Assembly: GCF_023159225.1 (NCBI RefSeq)
Contig: NC_063168.1
Coordinates: forward strand, 52,555,398 to 52,619,397
Direction of reading: 5' to 3'
Source of the DNA: Perognathus longimembris pacificus
Lineage: Eukaryota > Chordata > Mammalia > Rodentia > Heteromyidae
Length of the DNA stretch: 64,000 nucleotides
Shown here: in pieces, positions 37,701-44,107 of the stretch
Numbering within the stretch: position 1 is the stretch's first letter
Layout of the letters: each line of letters opens with the position of its first letter
Notes under the pieces: model-generated
Databases searched by the model: none
Told to the model about the DNA's origin: nothing
Seen by the model: only the letters and a program-made list of their open reading frames with translations
Translations under genes and position numbers: made by a program

Positions 37701-38049
37701 GTCTTACTCGTTTGACTTCTGCTTTAACCCAAGCAAACCGGAACGGGTGACTAGAGGTCAAGTTCGACAGCCATTTATTTATTCATTCCTTACCGGCCCC
37801 CCTCCCCTCCCGCCCAACTCCGGATCACCACACAACTTGTCAGCCTGGGTGCAACCCACCTTCCAACTCGGCGAAGCCCAGCACCACGTCAGAGGCTTTT
37901 CCCTGCCTGTCTGGGACCTCCAGAGCTGTGATGGTGCAGCCCCAGGAGATGATGTCCACCTTGAGCAGATCTGACTGCAACTGGAACTTCTCCACGGGCC
38001 CGCCCCCCGACGGCAGCTCTCCAAACACCGTTCTCGTCACTGAAACCAT
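19862..38049 (-). CDS. GALM: Galactose mutarotase (aldose 1-epimerase), 5' part of gene: coding exons 1-4
   Basis: GALM interconverts the alpha and beta anomers of galactose (and glucose) in the cytosol, feeding alpha-D-galactose to galactokinase in the Leloir pathway. Join: complement(19862..19943, 25008..25214, 30309..30463, 37860..38049), 634 coding bases, 211 codons plus one base, of about 342 expected from the human protein. The frame is unbroken across three junctions (phases 1, 0, 0). With this start, Arg82, His107 and His176, known substrate/catalytic residues of the family, fall at the human positions, and the family signature around TNHSYFN lies at 174-180. The exons carrying Asp243, Gln279 and the catalytic Glu307 were looked for in 1-19861 and not seen, so they probably lie off the left edge. 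There is no sign of pseudogenisation: introns are intact and no stops or frameshifts appear. Confidence 0.97.
20190..20418 (-). mobile_element. 7SL-head/Geo-tail dimer SINE
   Basis: Reverse diverged copy with (TTTTG)n tail. Confidence 0.8.
20419..20901. other. No gene seen; MIR-like fragment at 20828-20900
   Basis: 'ggcccagggaagccacatagcttcttagaaactc' is MIR-like. The rest is unique. Confidence 0.4.
20902..21150 (+). mobile_element. 7SL-head/Geo-tail dimer SINE
   Basis: Full head-linker-Geo order, moderately diverged. Confidence 0.85.
21151..22508. other. No gene seen; unique GALM intron 3 sequence
   Basis: Includes an AT-rich TATATG tract at 21275-21300, a short Geo/ID-like fragment near 22195-22240 and a C/A run at 22308-22325. 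ORFs are unrecognised. Confidence 0.5.
22509..22723 (-). mobile_element. IDL-Geo SINE, left arm of an inverted pair
   Basis: Complete reverse copy. The phrase ccttccattct occurs on both sides. Confidence 0.93.
22734..22948 (+). mobile_element. IDL-Geo SINE, right arm of an inverted pair
   Basis: Complete forward copy starting 10 bp after the reverse copy, with a 21-nt A tail. Confidence 0.93.
22957..23120 (+). mobile_element. Tigger-like DNA transposon terminal fragment
   Basis: 'cagtagacccttggtatcc' resembles the terminal inverted repeat of Tigger-type elements. The far end is not clear. Confidence 0.4.
23391..23632 (+). mobile_element. 7SL-head/Geo-tail dimer SINE
   Basis: Full order visible; (ACAA)n tail. 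Confidence 0.86.
23733..23941 (-). mobile_element. IDL-Geo SINE, left arm of a second inverted pair
   Basis: Complete reverse copy next to a C/T run. Confidence 0.92.
23974..24185 (+). mobile_element. IDL-Geo SINE, right arm of a second inverted pair
   Basis: Complete forward copy. Flanking duplication agaat(t/c)acacaccc-like with mismatches. Confidence 0.92.
24330..24530 (-). mobile_element. L1 3'UTR fragment
   Basis: 'gctgggtagtattccattatatgaata' and 'taacctatggatggacttat' are typical of reversed mammalian L1 3' ends. Confidence 0.7.
24531..25007. other. GALM intron 3 sequence next to exon 3
   Basis: Unique; A run at 24627-24638. No further exon seen. Confidence 0.5.
25008..25214 (-). 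CDS. GALM: GALM exon 3 (residues 116-184)
   Basis: The 207-bp, 69-codon exon is in phase 0 at both ends: acceptor ...CTTCTTTTAG, donor GTAAGTGAG. It begins [16 protein letters not shown] and ends [13 protein letters not shown]. The NHSYFN block contains His176, the catalytic histidine proposed as general acid in mutarotases. No internal stop is seen. Confidence 0.97.
25418..25982 (-). mobile_element. Two consecutive 7SL-head/Geo-tail dimer SINEs
   Basis: Reverse copies at 25418-25662 and 25741-25982. Confidence 0.87.
25990..26063 (-). mobile_element. ID SINE monomer
   Basis: 'ggtgctagggatcaaacccagg ... aggcaagcgctctatcactg' is a clear reversed ID monomer. Confidence 0.75.
26064..26625. other. 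No gene seen; split MIR-like traces
   Basis: 'tattttgcaggtgagcagattgag' (26378) and 'gacagagctaggatttaaactcaggtctggctgt' (26522) look like parts of a MIR. Confidence 0.4.
26626..26725 (-). mobile_element. CT-rich tract plus ID-like monomer
   Basis: (CT)n, then 'gctggggatgaacccaggtcc ... cccactactgagtc', a reversed ID monomer. Confidence 0.55.
26726..27311. other. No gene seen
   Basis: Unique GALM intron 2 sequence, AT-rich after 26930. Confidence 0.5.
27312..27525 (+). mobile_element. 7SL-head/Geo-tail dimer SINE
   Basis: Shortened Geo tail, (AAAT)n end. Confidence 0.8.
27893..28220 (+). mobile_element. MLT1-type MaLR LTR
   Basis: 'tgtccccctaaagttcatgt', 'ggtgggacttttggcaggtcat', 'ggctttataagaagagacg' and 'cactgtgagccaaatta' follow the MLT1 LTR layout. 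The overlapping short ORFs are not genes. Confidence 0.7.
28221..29258. other. No gene seen; 1 kb of repeat-free intron 2
   Basis: The longest stretch of unique sequence in this intron. ORFs on both strands at 28714-29055 show no family features. Confidence 0.5.
29363..29588. repeat. (CTTT)n/(CTTC)n/(CTCC)n compound microsatellite
   Basis: About 225 bp of pure pyrimidine in blocks of CTTT, CTTC, CTTT, CTTC and then CCCT, exactly at the poly-T end of a reverse SINE. Confidence 0.97.
29589..29736 (-). mobile_element. IDL-Geo SINE with internal deletion
   Basis: Geo part runs to 'gctcaaagctag', then jumps to 'gtggtactgaggaatcaaaccc'; about 50 bp missing. Confidence 0.82.
29887..30105 (+). mobile_element. 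IDL-Geo SINE
   Basis: Complete copy. The flanking phrase aaaactaaaatgta is duplicated. Confidence 0.92.
30309..30463 (-). CDS. GALM: GALM exon 2 (residues 64-115)
   Basis: The 155-bp exon lies between acceptor ...TTTTGCAG (just above 30463) and donor GTGAGTGG (30308 downward). It encodes [18 protein letters not shown] and on to [11 protein letters not shown]. It carries Arg82 (in VANR) and His107 (in SLHGG), both sugar-binding-site residues in the mutarotase family. Confidence 0.96.
30758..30998 (-). mobile_element. 7SL-head/Geo-tail dimer SINE
   Basis: Reverse copy in GALM intron 1. Confidence 0.86.
31172..31365 (-). mobile_element. IDL-Geo SINE
   Basis: Complete reverse copy. TSD ctggagaagttctc / ctggaaaggttctc. 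Confidence 0.92.
31530..31735 (+). mobile_element. MIR element
   Basis: 'cagagcacttcctaagtcccagtgactttctaagg', 'atcaccccattgtacattgc' and 'gttaagtaactggctccaa' follow the MIR consensus in order. Confidence 0.75.
31750..31872 (-). mobile_element. B1-like monomer
   Basis: 'gagataaggcctcactcac ... gcctacctgagtgctgggattacaggtatatgccaccatgcttgg' is a reversed B1. Confidence 0.82.
31905..32222. mobile_element. Tigger/MER2-like non-autonomous DNA transposon
   Basis: 'catccctcagtatccc', 'gatgtttgagtccctcatataaaac', 'gtagcatttgcatataaccc' and a far end reading '...gaatccacgaacaccagggccagctg' fit a MER2-type element with inverted ends. Confidence 0.65.
32545..32905 (-). mobile_element. Three successive degenerate B1-like monomers
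   Basis: The reversed pattern 'tgagatgg.gtctt ... gcctcctatttt / tcagtctcctaag ... gtgtgtgccaa' repeats three times. Confidence 0.5.
32911..32961. repeat. (CA)n microsatellite
   Basis: About 24 CA units, then TATATA. Confidence 0.95.
32970..33387. other. No gene seen
   Basis: Unique intron 1 sequence. Confidence 0.5.
33388..33611 (-). mobile_element. 7SL-head/Geo-tail dimer SINE
   Basis: Reverse copy with a duplicated 'gggcactgtccctga' phrase in the tail. Confidence 0.86.
33617..33817 (-). mobile_element. IDL-Geo SINE
   Basis: Complete reverse copy. TSD cagtg(c/t)cctgtt. Confidence 0.93.
33856..33914. repeat. (ATGC)n/(CTAC)n microsatellite
   Basis: Seven or so ATGC/GCAT units followed by CTAC units. 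Confidence 0.92.
33914..33992 (-). mobile_element. ID SINE monomer
   Basis: Reversed ID: 'ggtgttaaggatctaaccaagg ... tgctaggcaagagttccaccactgag'. Confidence 0.72.
33993..34696. other. No gene seen
   Basis: Unique intron 1 sequence. Confidence 0.5.
34697..34738. repeat. (TG)n microsatellite
   Basis: About 21 TG units at the tail end of a SINE. Confidence 0.96.
34739..34966 (-). mobile_element. 7SL-head/Geo-tail dimer SINE
   Basis: Reverse copy whose A tail has become the adjoining (TG)n tract. Confidence 0.84.
34990..35283 (-). mobile_element. Geo-like fragment plus IDL-Geo SINE
   Basis: Fragment at about 34990-35083, then a reverse IDL-Geo at 35084-35283. Short duplication 'taacctttt'. 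Confidence 0.8.
35439..35640 (+). mobile_element. IDL-Geo SINE
   Basis: Forward copy lacking part of the Geo 3' end, (AAC)n tail. TSD aaaaccttacactgg. Confidence 0.9.
35641..37189. other. No gene seen; 1.5 kb of largely unique intron 1
   Basis: Contains a short (CTTGA)n run near 35903-35920. The ORFs at 35913-36470 show no recognisable similarity. Confidence 0.5.
37190..37385 (+). mobile_element. 7SL-head/Geo-tail SINE, 5'-truncated
   Basis: Begins inside the head ('gggagctgagatctgaggat') and runs through linker and Geo tail to 'agctccagcacaggca'. Confidence 0.78.
37386..37859. other. GALM intron 1, 5' end
   Basis: Unique, moderately GC-rich; C-rich tract at 37795-37815. The 176-codon plus-strand ORF overlapping here starts inside a SINE and is not supported. 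Confidence 0.5.
37860..38049 (-). CDS. GALM: GALM coding exon 1 (start codon, residues 1-63 and first base of codon 64)
   Basis: ATG occupies 38049-38047 in a strong Kozak setting (ACC before, G after). The translation begins [17 protein letters not shown] and runs to ...GFAELE, closely matching the mammalian GALM N terminus. The exon ends GAAG with donor GTGGGT at 37859-37854. It is 190 bp, leaving phase 1, which fits exon 2. Confidence 0.96.
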
Positions 38050-38329
38050 GGTGCGCAAGGACGGAGCGCAGCAGCGCCTGGTTCTTCAAATCCCAGCGGC
38101 CGAGGGAGGACTGGCCAGAGTTTACAGGAGAAGGGGGCGGGGCTCGGCCCAGACTCCTCCCCTTCCCGGCTTGGATTCAGAGTGACCATTCCTGCAAAAA
38201 AAAAAGTAAAAATTTAAAAAAAAAGTCTTCTGGGGCCTTTCGGAATTTTTCCTTTGCCCGAGGTCTAAAAGAAGGAAAAAGTTCCAGCTCGACTTGCAGT
38301 TCTGTTCCTTTACCCACTCTGGCTGCAGT

Positions 38330-38349
38330 GCATGTTGGGAGTGGTAGTC
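38330..38349 (-). promoter_or_regulatory. ZNF143/THAP11-type (SBS) element in GALM promoter
   Basis: The minus strand reads GACTACCACTCCCAACATGC, matching the ACTACA-N-CTCCCAGMATGC motif at all but about two positions. It lies about 280 bp upstream of the ATG, a typical place for this promoter element. Recognised by eye; occupancy unknown. Confidence 0.6.
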
Positions 38350-38358
38350 TTTGGGAGG

Positions 38359-38395
38359 TGGAATTGCCTTTGGGGCGTGGAATTGCCTTTGGGGC
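38359..38395. repeat. 19-bp period tandem duplication in GALM promoter
   Basis: Two exact copies of TGGAATTGCCTTTGGGGC (38359-38376 and 38378-38395) stand directly upstream of the ZNF143-like site. Confidence 0.9.
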
Positions 38396-38534
38396 CTGTA
38401 GTCTTTGCAAAGCCAAATGCTGAGTGGGCTGGGTTCCACCTCCCTTCTCAACTTGGAATGCCTGGCTCCTTAACGTTGGTGTGGTGGCTGACTGGCCAAA
38501 AAAGCGCTGGAAACATGTGAACAGAATTAGAGAT

Positions 38535-38690
38535 AGATGTGTAGACAGACAGACAGATAGATTAGATAGATAGGTAGATGGATGGATAGATGAAAGAGAA
38601 GTAAGGAGGGAGAGAACGGAAGATAGGAGAGAGACAGAGACAGAGACACACAGAGAGAAAATTAGGTAGAGACAGCGAGACAAATATTGA
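38535..38690. repeat. (GACA)/(GATA)/(GAGA) compound simple repeat
   Basis: Imperfect GACA, GATA, GATG and GAGACA units upstream of the GALM promoter. Confidence 0.9.
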
Positions 38691-39507
38691 GGGAAATTCC
38701 TGGTTTGATCCAGGCCTCTTTGTATGCCGACTGATTGAAGATCTGTCCCTTGGATGTGGTCCTCCGAAGCAGAAGTCTTCTCTGATTGCCAGCCTGGGGT
38801 AGCAGCCAAGAGCCCTCATTGTAGAGAGTCATCAGCGAGGAAAAAGCCCTTAAGTTCCCTTAAGAAGGAATTTATTTATTGTTGAGCCTATAAATGCCAT
38901 GTGCTGTTACTTTGTTGTCTCCTTTAATTGTAGGGAAAGACAGGTATTCTCTTGCCTCAAAAAATGCCTATCTCTAGTCTCACTTCTGGGAGTCTGCTAT
39001 ATAGGAATCTACATTTTTTCCCCCTTTAACTTCTCTCAGACTATTCTATTCCTTCTTTGTTTGTTTTTGTTCTTTTTGTTCCTTTTTTGGGTGCCTGGGG
39101 TTTTTTTTGTAATACTTTTTTTAGCTAGCCAGTGACAATCACTTTTCTGGAAGAAATCAATCTACATTTGGAAGAGAATGAATAAATTATATCTTCTCCA
39201 TCTAAAATGATTTGTAGTTATATATATGTACACTCTAAATTAATTATCCATATTAAATATTGGTTTAATTCTTTTCTGCATTACTTAATTTCACCATGAA
39301 GCTTATTTGAAAAAATAATAACTTTAATTGCACAGGATTGAATTATCTTGACTTTCAGATAATTGGTACTCTGAGAAAATTAAAAATGGATTAATCAAAT
39401 GCTAACATCTAAAGATCACAACTTTGAAGTACATAGTGATTGATTAATTTCACCACCAGCAGTTATTAGTTTTTCCCTCATGTTTCATAAAACAGGTTTT
39501 TTAAAAA
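38691..39507. other. No gene seen; upstream intergenic sequence
   Basis: AT-rich unique sequence with T-rich tracts at 39010-39120. Confidence 0.5.
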
Positions 39508-39714
39508 AACTTTTTTTTTTTTTGCCAGTCCTGGGCCTTGGACTCAGGGCCTGAGCACTGTCCCTGGCTTCCTTTTGCTCAAGGCTAGCACTCTGCCACT
39601 GGAGCCACAGCGCCACTTCTGGCCGTTTTCTGTATATGTGGTGCTGGGGAATCAAACCCAGGGCCTCATGTATACGAGGCAAGCTCTCTTGCCACTAGGC
39701 CATATCCCCAGCCC
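39508..39714 (-). mobile_element. IDL-Geo SINE
   Basis: Complete reverse copy. Confidence 0.92.
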
Positions 39715-39717
39715 ATT

Positions 39718-39790
39718 TTTTTTTTGTTTTTAATATATTTTTATTTTCTTTAGTTGTACAAAGGAGTTGCTATTTAACAGGGAAACTTTT
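39718..39790 (-). mobile_element. L1-type 3' end fragment
   Basis: 'atttttattttctttagttgtacaaaggagttgc', read in reverse, is an A-rich-ended 3'UTR piece, also seen near 45480-45545. Confidence 0.5.
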
Positions 39791-39795
39791 TTCTT

Positions 39796-40005
39796 TTTCT
39801 TTTTTTTCTTTTTTATCAGTCCTGAGGCTTGAACTCAGGGCCTGAACACTGTCCCTGGCTTCTTTTTGCTCAAGGCTAGCGCTCTATCACTTGAGCCACA
39901 ATGCCACTTCTGGCTTTTTCTATATATGTGGTGCTGAGGAATTGAACCCAGGGCTTCATGTATGCGAGGCAAGCACTCTTGCCACTAGGCCGTATTCCCA
40001 GTCCC
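39796..40005 (-). mobile_element. IDL-Geo SINE
   Basis: Complete reverse copy. Confidence 0.92.
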
Positions 40006-40039
40006 AGAGCAACCTTTTTCTAGTTGGTTTTTTCACTCA

Positions 40040-40203
40040 CAGCTCCGGGTGGCATTACCACCAGAGCCACACCTCCCTTTCTGTCCCCCGCACCCTGGCT
40101 GGTTAATTGAAGTCAAGTCTCTCTGATTTGTCTTCCTGGGCTGGCTGCAAATCTCAATTCTCAGATCCCAGCTAGGATTAGAGGTTTGAGCCAGTGGTGC
40201 CTT
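40040..40203 (-). mobile_element. 7SL-head/Geo-tail SINE, partial
   Basis: Linker 'ggttaattgaagtcaagtct' and head 'gatcccagctaggattagagg' visible. Confidence 0.65.
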
Positions 40204-40381
40204 CAGACTATTCTGAAGAAATGTTTCTCTAAGGTTTGATCATTCAAACTTTCTGAAATCAGTCTGATGGTAAAGACTAAGATAAAAGTATTAAGGATTT
40301 TGAGTTAAAATATAGACATATTTTTATTTCTTTGCTAAATCTGGAAGCTCTGGAAGAATCCTGATTATAGGAAGGAAAAAG

Positions 40382-40689
40382 TGTTGTGCCAAGTTGCAAG
40401 ACCACCCCCAAGAAGACCACCGAGATTCAGACACTCCGAAATGCAAAAGCAAGGCAAGGCTTTATTTAACGAGCTGCCAACTCGGGCCTCGTCCTACCCA
40501 CCGACACAGCGGAGGTTAGGAGGAAGCCCCGAGCTGTGATTACACAGGGCTTATAAAGGCAAAGAACAAGGTTACAACCATCAGCTGTGCAAGCAAGATT
40601 AGAACACAGGTACAAATCTGATTGGCTCAGGGTTCGATTCTAAAATGGGGTTCACGTGGTGGGGCCTGACTTCAAAGTCTGGCACCTCA
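40382..40689 (-). repeat. ERV 3' LTR
   Basis: Reads as identical over 308 bp to 42595-42902. AATAAA signal at 40466-40461; U3 E-box at 40653-40658 and CCAAT box at about 40619-40624. Confidence 0.93.
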
Positions 40690-40708
40690 TTTCCCCCTTT
40701 TTCTTTTT
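40690..40708 (-). other. ERV polypurine tract
   Basis: Minus strand AAAAAGAAAAAGGGGGAAA directly before the TG of the 3' LTR, the expected plus-strand primer. Confidence 0.9.
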
Positions 40709-40712
40709 GGTA

Positions 40713-40870
40713 CCTTGGGAGCCAATCATGGCTCCATTCTGTCCATTTCAATGGCTTGCATGTCTAGGGGATGATATAGAGATAAGGCATGGGCCAGTAG
40801 GGCCCAATGTAGTAACCAAAGGGCCTGTCACCATTTCTTACAAGAATAGTCTCTGTACCTCTGTTTTGCA
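40713..40870 (-). pseudogene. Possible ERV env transmembrane tail remnant
   Basis: Between the pol remnant and the polypurine tract, one frame shows a short Gly-Pro-Cys-containing hydrophobic piece where the Env C terminus would lie. Weak and not an intact gene. Confidence 0.25.
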
Positions 40871-41026
40871 TGCCTCTAGTTTATCCTGCCTCATCTTCAC
40901 AAAAACAACTCTGGTCCCTTGATTTTAAAGGGGGGCTGATGGGTGAAGATCATCCATCTTCTGTAACTTCTTCAGGCTGACTCAGGGGCGTAGACCTTAC
41001 CTAGCCAGGGACCTATAACCTTAGTC

Positions 41027-41240
41027 TCAGTCTAACTTTCTTTTCTTGAGGCGAAGGCAAGGTGGCTGAGTTGGGTGCTTGGAGACCTCCCATGTTCCAT
41101 CACGGTAGTTGTCATCCAGGGCAAAGGGGTCAGCTGGCCTGGCGTGGAAGCAATGAACCCAAGTGGCGATGCCGTCTAGGGTCCCTTCCACCGTGGTTAA
41201 TCTGTTGATTGGGGGCATTGGCAAGCTGACAGGCCTTTAA
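41027..41240 (-). pseudogene. ERV pol remnant: integrase C-terminal region
   Basis: An open stretch ending at 41027 carries a DGIATWVH-type motif followed by a basic tail, the pattern of the C-terminal domain of gammaretroviral integrases. No upstream catalytic core is present. A broken remnant without enzymatic potential. Confidence 0.5.
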
Positions 41241-41609
41241 CAGATCTCAATAAGGACACAACACAATCTCAGATCTACAAGCTTTCTTTCCTAAACAGAT
41301 GTATCAGCTTAAAATTCTCACTGCCAGTCAGGGCTTTGAGTAAATGCGGGGGGTGAGATTTTAATCTATCCTCTCATTTGACAAACTTACCCTTACTAAC
41401 CACTATCACAGATGACTGGCAAATTCCTGCCCAGTAGACAGACATGGGCATTGGAAAGGCATGCTTATGAACTATTCTTCTAGGACTTCCCGGCTTTAAC
41501 TTTTGAAAGGCCAACAGTAGTGACTCTAGGATCTGACACCATCTCTGCCATCCAAGCAGTGGCTTACTGCCTCTGGATGCTCCATCACTTTTGTCCCAGG
41601 AGGAGTGAC

Positions 41610-41790
41610 TTTCGGCTTGGACTCAGGGCCTGAGTGCTGTCCCTCAGCTCTCCAGCTCAAGACTAGCACCGTACCACTTTTGAGCTCCACACTACTCCAT
41701 TCCCAGCACTCTGCTGGCTGATTAGAGACAAGCCTCTCGCAGGGACCTTTCTTTGCCCGGGCTGGCTTCGAACCGCAGATTCAGATCAAT
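41610..41790 (-). mobile_element. Diverged 7SL-head/Geo-tail SINE inside the ERV
   Basis: 'cttggactcagggcctgag ... ctcaagactagcac ... ggctgattagagacaag ... gcccgggctggcttcgaacc' is the reversed family pattern; head truncated. No TSD recognised. Confidence 0.75.
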
Positions 41791-42138
41791 GAGTCTTATA
41801 AGGGGCCACTTTACTCCAATTATAAGCAACAAGGTGGTCCACACAGAAGTAGTTTTTAAGCATGCTATCTTACCTGGAACTTATTAAGGGTCAGTATTAG
41901 ATCTTGACAAACTTGTAGGAATCACCTGTGCTTCTCTGTGGGCCTGCTGGAAACTGTTACAAAAAAACCTACAAAGAAGCTGGAATGGCAATTAAACATT
42001 TTGGTAGCCATAATTCTCCTTTTCTCACTTTGCAATAATTATTTAGGACAATTTTACTTCCAAATTTCTTCCAAAAGGCTACAAAAACAAAACAATTAAT
42101 ACAAAAGGAGGAAAACACACAGGCCTAAGAAAAGCTAC

Positions 42139-42402
42139 GAGTTGGAGATCTCCCAAGCTGGCCCACAACCTCCTACAAGGGTGCAGAAGGAATGGACCCG
42201 AGTTGGCCCACAACCTCCTGCAAGAAGGAGTGGACCCGAGTTGGCCCACAACCTCCTGCAAGGGTGCAGAAGGAGTGGACCCGAGTTACGAGTTAGAGAT
42301 CTCCCAAGTTGGCCCACAACCTCCTGCCAGGGTACGGGAGGAGTGGACCCAAGTTGGCCCACAACCTCCTGCCAGATAAGCAGAAGGAGCAGACCCAAGT
42401 AC
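42139..42402. repeat. Five-copy tandem repeat in ERV leader
   Basis: Units of about 38-46 bp built on 'gttggcccacaacctcctgc ... ggagtggacccga'. Two units are preceded by 'gagatctcccaa', suggesting a higher-order duplication. Confidence 0.92.
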
Positions 42403-42574
42403 AAGGTGGGCGGGTTGAGTCTTGTTTAGGAGGTCCTCCTGGTCAGTTCCGACCAAAAACCAAACTGACTCGCGCCCTACAAGCAAAAGCAAAACAGACA
42501 AATTACAGGACAAGACAAATGAACAGTGCTGTTTTCTTACCTTCGGAGTCTGGGATCTCGGGGTCTCTGGGGCT

Positions 42575-42592
42575 ATCCCGGACGAGCCCCCA
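42575..42592 (-). other. ERV primer-binding site, tRNA-Pro type
   Basis: Minus strand TGGGGGCTCGTCCGGGAT, the full 18-nt proline-tRNA primer site used by many gammaretroviruses, placed two bases after the LTR. Confidence 0.93.
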
Positions 42593-42594
42593 AA

Positions 42595-42902
42595 TGTTGT
42601 GCCAAGTTGCAAGACCACCCCCAAGAAGACCACCGAGATTCAGACACTCCGAAATGCAAAAGCAAGGCAAGGCTTTATTTAACGAGCTGCCAACTCGGGC
42701 CTCGTCCTACCCACCGACACAGCGGAGGTTAGGAGGAAGCCCCGAGCTGTGATTACACAGGGCTTATAAAGGCAAAGAACAAGGTTACAACCATCAGCTG
42801 TGCAAGCAAGATTAGAACACAGGTACAAATCTGATTGGCTCAGGGTTCGATTCTAAAATGGGGTTCACGTGGTGGGGCCTGACTTCAAAGTCTGGCACCT
42901 CA
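42595..42902 (-). repeat. ERV 5' LTR
   Basis: TG...CA ends. In minus orientation U3 carries an E-box (CACGTG), a CCAAT box and a TATA box (TTTATAAG), then an AATAAA signal (42679-42674). Confidence 0.93.
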
Positions 42903-42906
42903 AAAG

Positions 42907-43744
42907 CTGCTGGGAACCTGCAGATTGATTTTACTCAATCCATCTGCACAGTGGGTCTTTGCCTAGCTCTGTTTTTGGCTTGCTTCCTAGGGCCTTCAGA
43001 TGGCCTCCGACTAGACTGTGGAGAGTACAGAAGTGTGTCTGTGTTAGGAAATTAGGAGAACTAAGATCCTTTCCCTGCAATCAGATGCTAATGAAACATA
43101 ATAACTGCTTCTCAACCATTTCTGTCTGTGAAATTGGAAGGAATATTTAACATTCTTGCCACCAAGCCTCAGTGCTCCCTCAGGAAACTGGGGAGTTCCT
43201 ATAGCAAAGGGAAATGAGCTTGCAACAAGACCTCATATAATACATCATATAATAACATAACACAACATATAATAATAAAAAGACCTTTGTACAATGATCC
43301 AAAAAGTCCACTGTGTGTTGCTTCACCAGATCTTCGTCAAGGCTGTGTGAGGCTCATCAACCCACTTCCCACTTGGGCCTGACTCATGCAAGTCCTTCCA
43401 GCAATGTTGTGCTAGTAAGGATGTCTTAAACTCTTCAGCCTTTTTTCTCAGCCTCCAATTCTCAGTGTTCTGCCAAGTTCTGGCTGCCACAGAAACAGAA
43501 ATACATCTGAGTGGCTAGCACCAAGTATTGTGAGGAGAGGATGTCTGGATGCTTGATTTTGTTAGAAAATGAAATATACCATGCTATTTCTTTAAGATGT
43601 AAAGAGTATCAGTCTTGAGTTCATTTTACTTTTTGTTTTGAAGTGTTTAGCCAGAGTGTCCCAAACAGAAATATATTAAGTGTTACCTGTCAGGCATAAA
43701 CTCTTGGGTTTTCTCTACTCAAATATAATGTTTTTCTTTTATTT
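42907..43744. other. No gene seen
   Basis: Unique intergenic sequence; AT-rich 'ataataacataacac' stretch near 43245-43280. Confidence 0.5.
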
Positions 43745-44107
43745 GTGCTAATACTGGGGCTTGAACTCAGGGCCTCATGGCTTTTTCCATTCAAGAGTGG
43801 TTAGAGCTTTACCACTCAAATCACACTTCGACCTCCAGCTTCTTTGTTGTTGTTGTTGGTGGTGGTGGTGGTGGTAGTAGTGGCGCTGAGGCTTGAACTC
43901 AGGGCCTGGGGGCTGTCTCTGAGCTCTTTTGCTCAAGGCTAGCACTCTACTACTTTGAGCCACAGTGCCTCTTTTGTTTTTTTCTAGTGGTTAATTAGAG
44001 ATAAGAATCTCATGGCCTTTCCTTCCCAGGCTGGCTTTGACTGCAATCCTCATATCTCAGCCTCCTGGGTAACTAGGATTACAGGTGTGAGCCACTGGTG
44101 CCCGGTA
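43745..44107 (-). mobile_element. Geo fragment and 7SL-head/Geo-tail dimer SINE
   Basis: Fragment at 43745-43840, (TTG)n(GGT)n tract at 43842-43882, then a complete reverse dimer to 44107. Confidence 0.82.

Larger units (their letters stand above)
38050..38400 (-). promoter_or_regulatory. GALM: GALM 5'UTR and core promoter region
   Basis: This is a locally GC- and CpG-rich stretch just upstream of the GALM ATG. A perfect GC box (GGGGGCGGGGC on the plus strand) lies at 38133-38143, followed by further C-rich sequence to about 38172. No TATA box is seen at a fitting distance, as is usual for a housekeeping enzyme gene. The transcription start cannot be placed from sequence alone. Confidence 0.7.
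40382..42902 (-). mobile_element. Young class I (gammaretrovirus-type) endogenous retrovirus, internally deleted
   Basis: Two 308-bp LTRs (40382-40689 and 42595-42902) read as identical and are flanked by a 4-bp TSD, AAAG (40378-40381, 42903-42906). On the minus strand the order is LTR, 2 bp, an 18-nt tRNA-Pro primer-binding site (42592-42575), a consensus splice donor (AAG/GTAAGA at 42541/42540), a tandem-repeat leader, a short integrase-like remnant, a polypurine tract (40708-40690) and the second LTR. The interior is only 1.9 kb, so gag, most of pol and most of env are absent; it cannot encode a replicating virus. The TSD length and tRNA-Pro site fit class I ERVs; the exact family is unassigned. 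Confidence 0.93.

Noticed and set aside
37220..37750. 176-codon plus-strand ORF antisense to GALM intron 1
   Set aside because: It starts inside a SINE, has no recognisable similarity and no supporting signals.
38177..38809. 210-codon minus-strand ORF upstream of GALM
   Set aside because: Its middle is a translated GATA/GACA simple repeat and the rest is promoter/5' flank; no domain, no splice context, low-complexity Ser/Leu composition.
42139..42402. Regularly spaced repeats that might suggest a CRISPR-like array
   Set aside because: Eukaryotic context, units directly abutting with no unique spacers, and located inside an ERV leader.
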